From: Prorocentrum cordatum
Taxonomy: Eukaryota > Sar > Dinophyceae > Prorocentrales > Prorocentraceae
DNA length: 22,500 bases
Direction: 5' to 3'
Assembly: GCA_963575745.1 (NCBI GenBank)
Contig: CAUYUJ010019593.1
Location: 158,373-180,872 of the forward strand
This document shows positions 1 to 8,384 of the stretch, piece after piece. Under the pieces are notes generated by a model that saw only the letters and a list, made by a program, of their open reading frames with translations, ran no database searches and was not told the DNA's origin. Both the position numbers and the translations under genes were made by a program. Positions within the stretch are counted from its first letter, which is position 1. Every line of letters begins with the position of its first letter.

Positions 1-24
1 GGGCATATCGCCACGTACATGCTG

Positions 25-98
25 CTCGCGTCGTCGTCGTCGTCGTTTGTCGCTCGTCGCTCGTCGCTCGTCGCTCGTCGCGTCGCGCGCGCGCGGGC
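25..98. repeat. TCG / TCGC / CG simple repeats
   Basis: A run of TCG triplets passes into five-base CTCGT-like units and then into an alternating CG stretch. It is low-complexity sequence. Any reading frame through it gives only repetitive peptide, so no gene is called. Confidence 0.85.
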
Positions 99-351
99 GC
101 GGCTGCGGTGCCGGAGCCACGCGGCGGGGGGGGGCGTTAAGTCATACCCCCCTCCTTCGCCCCCCCTCCCATGACTCCCGTCATCGCCGAAGATAAGAAT
201 CGCGCTCTACTGGTCGCTCCGCGTCGACGCGGCGGAGACCTCCAGCGCGGGCGTTCAAGGGGGAACGCTGCTGGTGGCCCAGAGCGGGCCGATGTCGGAC
301 GACGTTCGTTGTCGGAAAGCCGAGATCGTCCCAGGCTGGACAATTCATGCG

Positions 352-386
352 GTGTGTGTGTGTGTGTGTGTGTGTGCGTGTGCGTG
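352..386. repeat. (TG)n microsatellite
   Basis: This is an alternating GT dinucleotide run with two CG interruptions near its 3' end. It breaks any coding interpretation of the open frame that spans it, because that frame becomes a Val-Cys dipeptide repeat. Confidence 0.9.
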
Positions 387-1074
387 TTCGCGTGTTCCCT
401 GCGTGCCCAGTGTCTAATTCAGTGTTTGGCGCGGCTGCCTTGTTACTTTCGGCGCGCGGTCGTACCGTTAGCGCTCGCGATCAAAAAAGCGTGCGCGTGT
501 GAGAACCCAACGCACCAGTCGTCACGGCACGAACCTGCCGTATTGATTTTTCGTCGTATTCGCTTCGGGCCCCAGGAGGCGCCATCAGGCGGTAAGCCAG
601 CCTGGCGGAAGGGGTCGGGAGTCCTGCGGATCCCGCTCCGAAAGCACCCACGGCATCGGGGTTTCCCCAGCCGGGCCCTCGGCGGACGGCACCCGCTGAC
701 GCGGCCTCGGGGCGGCACGAGTGTCGAAGCTTTGAGGCCGTTCCGCGCCCGTGCCCAGACAGCATGGTGGATGGGGCGGTGCAGCCCAGGAAAAGCCCCC
801 GCGGGGCAACCTCTCTTCACGAGGCGCCAGACCCCCTTTGAAAGAGTTGGGTCTGTATAAGCGGTTCCCTTTCGCCTGCTGCTCCTCGTCCCCCCCCCCG
901 TCCCTGGAGAGGCCAGAGAGGGGTGCGCGCCTGGGCAGCCTCAGGAGGCAGCCCAGGCTGGCCCCAGCAGGCCCACGGGCCATCCTGCGGCGCGGGAGCG
1001 CCGATGCCGCCCCGGGCCGTCCTGGGCCGCCTCCAGGGGCTGTCAAAATGCGTGCTGCCTCCTGCCGTTCCCCT
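387..1074. other. GC-rich stretch with no supportable exon
   Basis: Several overlapping open frames exist on both strands, as expected in GC-rich DNA. None shows a recognisable domain or a convincing splice-bounded exon. There is a GT donor-like site at about 592 (GGCG followed by GTAAGC), but the sequence before it does not encode a kinase glycine loop. The missing 5' exon or exons of the downstream kinase were looked for here and not found. Confidence 0.5.
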
Positions 1075-1221
1075 CCCTGCTCCTCCTCCTCCTTCTTCTC
1101 CTCCTGCACTCCCTCCTCACACTCGCACCCATCCCCACCATCCTTTTCCCCCTCCTCCTCCTCCTCCTCCTCCTCCTCCTCCTCCTCCTCCTCCTCCCTT
1201 CCCGTCCTCCCTCCTCCTCCT
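1074..1221. repeat. Pyrimidine-rich tract with (TCC)n core
   Basis: The plus strand is almost pure C/T, with an uninterrupted TCC run at about 1150-1198 followed by T-rich sequence. Translations are poly-Ser, poly-Pro or poly-Leu on the plus strand and poly-Glu or poly-Arg on the minus strand, depending on frame. That is a microsatellite signature and not coding. Confidence 0.9.
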
Positions 1222-1435
1222 CCCCTTTTTTTTTTTGGTGTTCCACCTGGCAGGTTGGGGTTGTTTACTTTAGAGCGCAGGTCTCCCGACCTGCCTCGCA
1301 CACCCCGCGCATGGGCGCCAGGCCCAGCGCGTGCCGGTGCCCCCTCTGGGTAGCGCGCCTCGCGCCCTCGACGGGCGGCGGGTGCAGACCGCGGCCGCCG
1401 GGCCCAAAGTCTGCCAGTGTTCCCTGGATGTTGCG

Positions 1436-1552
1436 CCTCCTCCTCCTCCTCCTCCTCCTCCTCCTCCTCCTCCTCTCCTCCTCCTCCTCCTCCTCCTCCT
1501 CCTCCTCCTCCTCCTCCTCCTCCTCCTCCTCCTCCTCCTCCTCCTCCTCCTT
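1436..1552. repeat. (TCC)n microsatellite upstream of the kinase exon
   Basis: About 115 bp of near-perfect TCC repeat on the plus strand has one phase slip near 1474. It ends some 75 bp before the kinase exon's splice acceptor and is followed by more C/T-rich sequence. It therefore lies where an intron's pyrimidine tract would be. The poly-Ser and poly-Pro residues that appear in frame upstream of the kinase domain come from this tract and should not be taken as protein. Confidence 0.9.
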
Positions 1553-1627
1553 GTTTTTGTGGGTGTTTCTGGCTTCATGAGCCTGGCGCCCTCGTCTCCT
1601 CCCCCTCCTCCTCAACCCCTTCCCTAG

Positions 1628-3617
1628 CCTCCGGCAAGGTGAAGCTGGGCACCCACGTCCTCACTGGGGAGAAGGTGGCGGTGAAGGTGCTCGAGAAGGA
1701 GCGGATCGTCGAGGTGGCGGACGTCGAGCGCGTGGCGCGGGAGGTGTACATCCTCAAGCTCATCCGCCACCGCCACGTGGTGCAGCTGTACGAGATCATC
1801 GAGACCTCCTGTCAGTTATACCTCATCATGGAGTTCGCTTCTGGGGGGGAGCTCTTCGACCACATCGTGAGCTGTGGGCGCGTGGGCGAGCCGGAGGCGT
1901 GCCGGTTCTTCCGGCAGATCATCGACGGGGTCGAGGAGATCCACTCCATGAACGTTGTGCACCGGGACCTGAAGCCAGAAAACCTGCTTCTCGACGAGCA
2001 CCAGCACATCAAGATCGTGGACTTCGGCCTCAGCAACACGTACAGGGAGGGGCAGCTGCTCGTGACCGCCTGCGGGTCGCCGTGCTACGCGGCGCCGGAG
2101 ATGATCGCGGGCAAGAAGTACGTTCCGTCCCTGTGCGACATGTGGAGCTGTGGCGTCATCCTCTTCGCTATGATATGTGGGTACCTGCCGTTCGAGGACC
2201 AGAACTCGTCGGTCCTTTACCGCAAGATCCTCGCCGCGCAGTACTCCATCCCCAGTTTTGTCAGCCCCGGGGCCAGGAACGTTATCGAGGGGCTGCTCAC
2301 GACGGACCCGCAGCAGCGGATGACCTCCTCGAAGCTGCGGCAGCACCCGTGGTTCAGCCTGGTCCAGCCCGACTGCTTCCTCTCGAGGTCTCCGAGCGCC
2401 CATTTCCATCACTTCGAGGACGACGTGCTCGAGGAGCTGGAAAAGTTTGGCTTCCCGACCGACCATACGCTGAGGTGCCTCCGCATGAACAAGCACAATG
2501 CCGTAACCACCACGTACCACCTGCTAGCACAGAAGAAGCGGCGCGTACTTCGGCAGGACCCGCTCGAGCAGGTCTCCCTGTCTGGCCTCCTCGAGGCAGA
2601 CGTGGCGGCAGCCGCAGCGAGCGCGTCGCGCGCCGCCACGCCACGCGGCGCCAGCATCACTCCGCGCGGCGCTCCAGAGGGCCAGCAAGACGCCGCCAGA
2701 GCGTGGGATTGCCCGACCACGCCGAGGGCCCAGCTGGAAGGGCGCTCCAACGCCAGCGCCACGCCCAGGGGCGCCCCCGCGACGCCCAGGGGCGGCGCTG
2801 CCGAGTCCTGGGGCTGGGCCATCCCCGCAACGCCCAGGGGGCCCATGGAGCACGCGCAGCCCGCGGCTCCAAGAGAGGAGCGCTCCACCCCCAGAGGTGT
2901 GCAGACAGGCGCCCGGTCGCCGTCGCCGCGGCAGCCGCAGCCCCAGCCGGCCCCAGCCGCTGCCCAGCGTCCGCCCTCGACGACGCCTCGGTCGCCGAGG
3001 GCGTCTGCGCCCGCGGCTGCCACGGTGGCTGCGGCGACGGCGGCGGCAGCTGCGGCGGCCGCGGCCGCAGCCGCGGCGGCCGCGGCGACCGCCTCGGTGG
3101 GCAGCGGCGCACAGGCTGGCGCACTCGACAGCGGCCAGCATGTGCCGCCCTCGAGGTTCAGGCCGCGCGACCGGCTGTCGCTGGCCGCGGCGCACCAGTC
3201 GCCGGAGGGCGTGGTGCACCACCCGAACAGCCCGAGGACCGGGGGAGCCGCTGGCGTCCGCGCCACCTCGCCCAGTGCCGCCTCGGATGCCGCGCCGAGC
3301 GCGCCCAGCCGCAGTGCCCGGGCCACCTGGGCAGGCAGCAGGCCGGCCGCGGCGGCGGGCCTGGGCGGCGCGCTCGGCGCGGCCGCCGCGGGCAGGCCGA
3401 GATTCGCCAGGCAGTCCGCCGGCGAGGCGCCGGCGGGCGCCTCGCCGAGGCAGCACCCGTCGGCGAGCGCGGCGGCTGCTTCGGCGGCGCAGCGGGGCTC
3501 CAGGAGCGCGCGGCACAGCGTGGACGCGCTGGGATACTCGCCGCGCTCGCTGAGCTCCTCGCTGCCCGTCGGGGCGGCCGCCGCGGGGCCGCCCCGGGGC
3601 GGGGCCAGCTCGCCCAG
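1628..3617 (+). CDS. SNF1/AMPK/MARK-family Ser/Thr protein kinase, main exon (5' partial)
   Basis: This exon encodes most of a eukaryotic Ser/Thr kinase that transfers ATP phosphate to proteins. The in-frame AG at 1626-1627 precedes SGKVKLG, the second half of the glycine loop, so an upstream exon must supply the first GxG. Visible motifs are VAVK (lysine codon at 1684), HRDLKPEN (from 1960), DFG (2020-2028), an activation-loop Thr in TACGSPCYAAPE (Thr at 2065; APE at 2092-2100) and DMWSCGVILFAM. The region DDVLEELEKFGF to NAVTTTYHLLAQKK (2419-2535) matches the UBA-like segment that follows AMPK and MARK kinase domains. The tail holds eight TPR motifs (2635-2995), further SPR motifs and an Ala-rich tract (3013-3100) written with mixed codons. 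The frame stays open to a TAG at 3637-3639, but a CAG|GTG donor at 3617 and an alternative at 3633 suggest splicing to 4929 or 4933. The kinase is family-level certain. AMPK-alpha orthology is not established, because no KA1 or regulatory-subunit-binding domain is visible. Confidence 0.93.
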
Positions 3618-3950
3618 GTGTTCGGGCGGCGAGGTCTAGACCTGTCCACCTCCCCTGCCTGGCCAGGTGCGGTGGACCCTGAGGTCCGACGTCAGTCCTC
3701 GAGCCAGATCGACCCGTGATGGCCCCGGGGCCCGGAGTCGGGCGACGCCGCCTGGTGCGGGCAGGACTGCGACGCCCAGGCCGATTGCACGTACGAGTGG
3801 CCTTCCGCCGGAGTGGCCTGTGGTGCGGGCCAGACGGGGTCCCCCGCTCGCCGAATGCGGTGCGATAGTCGCGTCTTGCGCGCCTGGGCTTGGCCCCTCC
3901 GCGGCTCCCCGGAAGCCGCGCACTCTTAGCAAAGGGCACTCTTGCGTTAA

Positions 3951-4101
3951 ATCGGGCCTGTCCCCCTGCAGGGGGATTTTCGAGGGAAAAATAATATTAG
4001 TCGAAATATTCAAAAGTGAGAAAAAATATTCAAAACATCGTCCTCGTACTATTTCTTTTGACTATTTTTGAACATTCCTCCTGTAGAGGGACAGGCCCGA
4101 C
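3951..4101. mobile_element. 151-bp TTAA-flanked MITE (piggyBac-like target site)
   Basis: Two terminal inverted repeats of about 26 bp face each other: TCGGGCCTGTCCCCCTGCAG on the left, and on the right the complement of TCGGGCCTGTCCCTCTACAG, with about four mismatches over the full length. Immediately outside both ends is TTAA (3947-3950 and 4102-4105), which reads as a target-site duplication. The interior is A/T-rich, in sharp contrast to the surrounding GC-rich DNA, and has no coding capacity. TTAA duplication is typical of piggyBac-type transposons, so this would be a non-autonomous relative. The family assignment is inference. Confidence 0.75.
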
Positions 4102-4280
4102 TTAATTCCTGCGTGCAGCCGACAGGTCTCCGAGGATGCGTTTTGCCCTCGTCGCCCTCAGGTGGTCGGAGCGCCCGAAGTCCAGCCGCCTGGCGACGCC
4201 GCGGGGCGGCCCAGCGGAGGAGCTGGCGCCGCAGGGCCAGGCTCTCGGGCTGGACGATCGGGTAGGACAGGGAACGGAGG

Positions 4281-4371
4281 CGGAGGAGGAGGAGGAGGAG
4301 GAGGAGGAGGAGGAGGAGGAGGAGGAGGAGGAGGAGGAGGAGGAGGAGGAGGAGGAGGAGGAGGAGGAGGA
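4281..4371. repeat. (GGA)n microsatellite
   Basis: About 90 bp of uninterrupted GGA lies on the plus strand within the proposed kinase intron. It has the opposite strand bias to the TCC tract at 1436-1552. Confidence 0.95.
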
Positions 4372-4377
4372 ACGAAA

Positions 4378-4663
4378 TCTGCTGCACGCAGCTGGTTTCC
4401 GCCCCGCCGCTGGGCTCATCCCTCGATGCAGTCGGACCAGGGTATACGATCGAGGCCGGGCATAGGGCACTTCAGTGTTCCTCGTGCTTGTTGGATGCTC
4501 TGGTGTGTATCCTGGCGAGGGTGCCCTTGGATGCTCTGTGTGCTTTGGCCGAGGGAGGGTCCTCACGTTTTTGAGGGATGCTCTTCTGGCCCAGGTCCGA
4601 CTGTGCGAAGTCTGCTGCACGCAGCCGGTTTCCGCCCCGCCGCCTGGCCCATCCCTCGATGCA
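4378..4663. repeat. 53-bp direct repeat flanking an inverted-repeat element
   Basis: The segment 4378-4430 (starting TCTGCTGCACGCAG) recurs at 4611-4663 with four mismatches and a period of 233 bp. The 175-bp element at 4429-4603 lies between the copies. This could be a partial tandem duplication of a larger unit containing the element. Confidence 0.8.
4429..4603. mobile_element. 175-bp element with 10-bp terminal inverted repeats, copy 1
   Basis: It begins CAGTCGGACC and ends GGTCCGACTG, a perfect 10-bp inverted repeat. A homologous element with the same termini and clearly similar interior (CGTGCTTGTTGGATG, CCCTTGGATG, GGGATG.TCTTCTGGCC) lies at 20450-20623 in unrelated flanks. No target-site duplication is evident. 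It is non-coding and best read as a MITE-like dispersed repeat. Confidence 0.65.
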
Positions 4664-4926
4664 TGGGCGCCTCCCAGCGCCAGGAGGCCCCAGGAGAGCC
4701 AGCTGCGTGCCCGGACTCTCCGCCCTGCCTTTCGTCGTCCTGCCCCTCTCGTCCCCCCCGACAGTCACCGCCCACCAAACCACCCCAACCCAGCCCGAAG
4801 GCTTCAATTTTCACTCCATTTCCAGTGGGGGGGGGTTCGGGGAGCATTGACAAAAATACATATGGAACCCGTATCCCCCCGAAATTCGGGTCTTCGGGTT
4901 GGGTTGGGGTGGTCTGGTAGGTGGTC
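4664..4926. other. Non-coding intronic stretch
   Basis: This stretch is C-rich and then G-rich, without a repeat or gene I can name. Near 4865-4910 a short run carries TTCGGG/TTGGG repeats just before the proposed splice acceptor. Confidence 0.4.
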
Positions 4927-4928
4927 AG

Positions 4929-5121
4929 ACAGGCGTCGCTGTCGCCGAGGGCCGTGGACGCCGCTGCCGCCCAGGAGGCCGCGGCGCCCGCGCCGCTGTC
5001 CGCGCGGGAGGCCCGCGAGAGCCTGCGGGCGGCCTACGACAGCCTGCGGACTGTCTTGGGCGCCCGGCCCAGACCCCCCCTGGTCCTGAGCAGAAGCACC
5101 ACGGGAGACATTTCTCTGTAA
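4929..5121 (+). CDS. Probable terminal exon of the kinase gene
   Basis: After an AG at 4927-4928 the frame encodes QASLSPRAVDAAAAQEAAAP and then a charged, helix-prone segment, REARESLRAAYDSLRTVLGA. It closes at TAA (5119-5121). The composition (Ala-rich with an S-P-R motif) matches the tail of the upstream kinase exon, and the splice phase agrees with a donor at 3617. No known domain is recognised. The role would be the C-terminal tail of the kinase, possibly a short coiled or docking helix. The evidence is compositional and phase-based only. It could instead be an independent exon or chance open sequence. Confidence 0.5.
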
Positions 5122-5221
5122 TTCAAAGGCGCCTGTGGCGAATTGCCGCCGCCCCCTGCCTTCTGGGATCGCCCATGTGGCCGAGCGTTGTGCTACGAGC
5201 TCTGCCAAGCTATCGGGCCGT

Positions 5222-5261
5222 GTGTTCCCCCAGCCGTGGTGGGAAACCCTTCGGGGAACAC
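5222..5261. repeat. Short inverted repeat downstream of the kinase stop
   Basis: GTGTTCCCC at 5222-5230 is the exact complement of GGGGAACAC at 5253-5261, giving a 9-bp stem with a 22-nt loop. It lies about 100 bp after the proposed stop codon, where the 3' UTR should be. Its role is unknown. Confidence 0.6.
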
Positions 5262-5286
5262 TTGGGGGAGGATGGCGGGGAAGATC

Positions 5287-5425
5287 AGGAGGAGGAGGAG
5301 GAGGAGGAGGAGGAGGAGGAGGAGGAGGAGGAGGAGGAGGAGGAGGAGGAAGGAGGAGGAGGAGGAGGAGGGAGGAGGAGGAGGAGGAGGAGGAGGAGGA
5401 GGAGGAGGGGGAGGAGGAGGCATCT
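5287..5425. repeat. (GGA)n microsatellite, second tract
   Basis: About 135 bp of GGA on the plus strand carries a few AGG and GGG phase slips. Translations are homopolymeric in all frames, so no gene is called. Confidence 0.95.
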
Positions 5426-6020
5426 TGGGAGCCTCAGGGGGCACCCCTGGGGCCTCCTGGGAGCTTCCCGGGAGCCTCTTGGAGGCATCGTGGGGGCCCT
5501 TTGGGGGCCTTTGGGGGCGTCTCGGGGGCCTCTTCGCTCGCCTTAGGGCGTTCCTGGCCCGTCTGACGCCGTCGGAAGCCGTCTTGGGGGCCTCTCTGGG
5601 CGGACGTGCGGCCCCCTTGGGGTGCTCCAGGGCCGTCTTGGAGGCCATCCTGGGCGTCTTGGATGCCTCTTGGGCCGTCTTGTGGCCGTCTTGGGGGCCT
5701 CTTGGGCCGTCCTGGGGCCATGTTGGAGGCCACTTGGGTCGATCTTGGGGCGATCTCGGGGGCTTTTGAGGCCGTCTTGGACCGTCCGAAGGCCGAAAAG
5801 GTGCAAGTGCCATCATCTTTCAAAAACCCATTGACAATCAATACTTTTGGCCTCTTCGGGCCTTCCTGGAGGACCTGTTGGAGGCCTCTCTGGCCGCCTT
5901 CGAGGCCTCTTAGGGGGCCTTTTGGGGCCGTCTGCCGTCATCTTGAGGCCATCTTGGGCCGTTTCGGCAGCCTCTTGGGCAAACTTGGAGGCATCTTGGA
6001 AGCTCTTAGGCCGCCGTGGA
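5420..6020. repeat. Degenerate CTTGGGGGCCTCTTGGGCCGT repeat field
   Basis: Short imperfect units such as GGCCGTCTTGGGGGCCTCTT recur across the stretch with irregular spacing, interrupted at about 5795-5850 by lower-GC sequence. The open frames on both strands here give Arg/Pro-rich or Gly/Trp/Leu-rich repetitive peptides that follow the DNA repeat, so they are treated as non-coding. Related patches occur at about 6483-6535, 9263-9433, 15252-15422 and 19800-19990. Confidence 0.75.
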
Positions 6021-6150
6021 GGCCATGTTTGACCATCCTGGGCGAGCCGGCCCTCGGGTCCGAGGCGGGCTCCGAGGCAGGCGGACCGCCTGCGGCCGAG
6101 CGCGGCCCCCGCCCGCCACGCGCCGCTCAAACTGAGTCTTGATCTGTTCA

Positions 6151-6201
6151 ATACGAGTTCCCGAACTTTTTTTATATGTAAAAAATACGGGTTCCCGAAC
6201 T
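6151..6201. repeat. 17-bp direct repeat around GTTCCCGAACT
   Basis: ATACG(A/G)GTTCCCGAACT-type sequence occurs at 6151-6167 and 6185-6201, separated by T/A-rich sequence. The GTTC..GAAC core is itself palindromic. Function is unknown. Confidence 0.7.
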
Positions 6202-6327
6202 CCCGACCCTCAGGAAAAAAATGCTCATCCCCACTCATTTCCTGACAGTCCCATTAGGATGCAACCATTGGGAGGTCTTCGTCGGAAGGATCAAGGAGGA
6301 TGAAGCCCCAAGGGGGCGCTGTTGGGC

Positions 6328-6430
6328 CAGATTGGGCCTCGCATTTAGCGGGATTGAGCCGGATGAGGCGGGATTGAGCCGGATTAAGCGGGATTAAGCG
6401 GGATTCGGCCAGATTAAGCCGGATTTCGGA
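6328..6430. repeat. 10-bp tandem repeat, consensus GGATTAAGCS
   Basis: About eight to ten degenerate units (GGATTGAGCC, GGATTAAGCG, AGATTAAGCC and similar) run head to tail. It is non-coding. Confidence 0.8.
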
Positions 6431-6644
6431 CCAGGGCGAAATCAGAATTTGACCTCCCAGGAGTTGCATCCGAGGTCCCAGGAGCCTGGGCCATCTTGGC
6501 CGTCTTGGAGGCCGTCTGGGGCCATCTTTGGGCCCGCTGAAGCGGGAAAAAAAAACGTGGGCAGCCGCCTCTGGGCAAGCCTCTTGGGCGGTCGGCGCGC
6601 TGGGCCGAAGCCCCAAGGGGGAGTCCTTTCAGAAAAGAACCAAA

Positions 6645-6720
6645 ACCTCAAACCCCAAACCCTAAACCTTAAATTCTTAATTCTTAATCCTATAATTATT
6701 AAACCCTGAATAACCCAAAA
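6645..6720. repeat. Telomere-like CCCTAAA patch followed by A/T-rich sequence
   Basis: CAAACCCCAAACCCTAAACC is followed by TTAAATTCTTAATTCTTAAT and TATAATTATTAAACCCTG. The same combination of CCCTAAA-like units with ATTCTTAATC.TATAATTAT sequence returns at about 7862-7930 and 13852-13920, so it belongs to the higher-order repeat. Confidence 0.75.
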
Positions 6721-6739
6721 GCGGTCGTTATGCAATCCC

Positions 6740-7144
6740 GCTCCATCTATGGCCAAAAATAGCATTTCCTGAGCATGCGTGCAGAATTTCTTATTTTTTA
6801 CAGCACAAAGTGCCCAGTCCCCGTCGCGAGCCGCCTCCATCTACTGCAAAAAAATAGCATTTCCTGCGCATGCGTGCAGAATCTTTTTTTTTACAGCACA
6901 AGTGCCCAGTCCCCGTTGCGACCCGGTTATGTAAACCCGCTCCATCTACTGCAAAACATAGAATTTCCTGATCCTGAGCATGCTCCATCCTGAGCATGCG
7001 TGCAGAATCTCTTTCATTTTACAATACAAAATGCGACCCCCTTATGTACACCGGCTCCATCTCCTGGACAACCTCGCGCTTCCTGCGCATGCATGCAGAA
7101 TCTTTAGCCCGTTAGAGCACTCGCGTGCCAACTGGATCGCACAT

Positions 7145-7177
<33 letters not shown>

Positions 7178-8351
7178 TCGTCGACGTTGCACTCGCTGTG
7201 GTTATACCGAGGGGAGAGATGATCTTTATGGTGGGGTGGCGTGCGGGTGGGAGTGACGGCCACCGCAGGTGGGTTCGCGGTCCAGGTGCACTCGTGGCCA
7301 CGCCTAGTAGACCCTAAACCCGCTCCATCTATGGCATAAGATAGCATTTTCTGAACATGCGTGCAGAATCTCCCATTTTTTACAGCACAAAGTGCCCAGC
7401 CCCCGTCGCGAGCCCCCTCCATCTACTGCAAAAAATACAATTTCCTGCGCATGCGTGCAGAATCTTTTTTTTACAGCACAAAGTGCGCCCCGCTTATGTA
7501 AACCAGTTCCATCTATTGCCAAACTAGTCTTTCCTGAGCGCGCGTGCAGAATCTCTTGTATTCTACAATACAAAGTGCCTTCCGTTGCGACCCGATCCAC
7601 CGATTCCACCGACTCGCGTTTCCTGCGCATGCGTGCAGAACCTCTTCCGCCCGACCCGACTCGTCCCGCCCGTTACAGCACTCGCGTCCCAACTGGATCG
7701 CACATCCGTCGTCGCCGTCGTCGTCGTCGTCGACGCTTTATTCGATGCGGTTCTCACGAGGTCACGAGGGGAGAGATGATCTTTATGGTGGGGTGGCGTG
7801 CGGGTGGGAGTGACGGCCACCGCAGGTGGGCTCGCGGTCACGTTGTACTCGTGGCCACGCCTAGTAGACCCTAAACCATAAACCCTAAACCCCATAGCCT
7901 ACATTCTTAATCTTATAATTATCAAACCTTAATTGCCATAAAACCAGTCACCATGTAACCCCCCTCCATCTACGGCAAAAAAACATTTCCTGAGCATGCG
8001 TGCAGAATCTGGTATTTTTTACAACACAAAGTGCCCAGTCCCCGTCGCGACCCGGCCCCATCTACTGCCAAGCATGCGTGCAGAATCTTCCATTTTTTAC
8101 AGCACAAAGTGCCCAGTCCCCGTTGCAACCCCGTTATGTAAACCCGCTCCATCTATTGCAAAAAATAGAATTTCCTGATCCTGAGCATGCTCCATCCTGA
8201 GCATGCGTGCGGAATCTCTTGTATTTGACAATACAAAATGCAACCCCCTTATGTACACCGGCTCCATCTCCTGGACAACCTCGCGCTTCCTGCGCATGCG
8301 TGCAGAATCTTTAGCCCGTTAGAGCACTCGCGTGCCAACTGGATCGCGCGT

Positions 8352-8384
<33 letters not shown>

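Larger units (their letters stand above)
3618..4928 (+). other. Proposed last intron of the kinase gene
   Basis: The donor is CAG|GTG after 3617 and the acceptor GGTCAG before 4929. Both are phase 2, so joining keeps the frame and yields SPRQASLSPR across the junction. An alternative pair, GAG|GTC after 3633 and ACAG before 4933, is also in frame (phase 0). The interval holds no other convincing coding sequence. It does hold a TTAA-flanked MITE, a (GGA)n tract and an inverted-repeat element. The acceptor lacks a clear pyrimidine tract, which weakens the call. Confidence 0.5.

Noticed and set aside
171-860. Plus-strand open frame of 229 codons near the window start.
   Set aside because: It runs through a TG microsatellite and has no recognisable domain. 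GC-rich DNA yields such frames by chance.
1417-1626. Start codon at 1417 as the true kinase N-terminus.
   Set aside because: It would place poly-Ser/poly-Pro from a TCC microsatellite before an incomplete glycine loop. A splice acceptor at 1626-1627 explains the boundary better.
2409-3939. Long minus-strand open frames opposite the kinase exon.
   Set aside because: They are shadows of a GC-rich coding exon. Their composition is Arg/Pro/Ala-rich with no domain.
5193-5816. Minus-strand Pro/Arg-rich open frame and overlapping frames at 5434-5841.
   Set aside because: The peptide repeats follow the CTTGGGGGCC DNA repeat and the GGA tract. Several frames are open at once.
6868-6900. T-runs after GCAGAATC as Pol III terminators of small RNA genes.
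   Set aside because: No A-box, B-box or tRNA-like fold was seen in the repeat units, so small RNA genes are not called.
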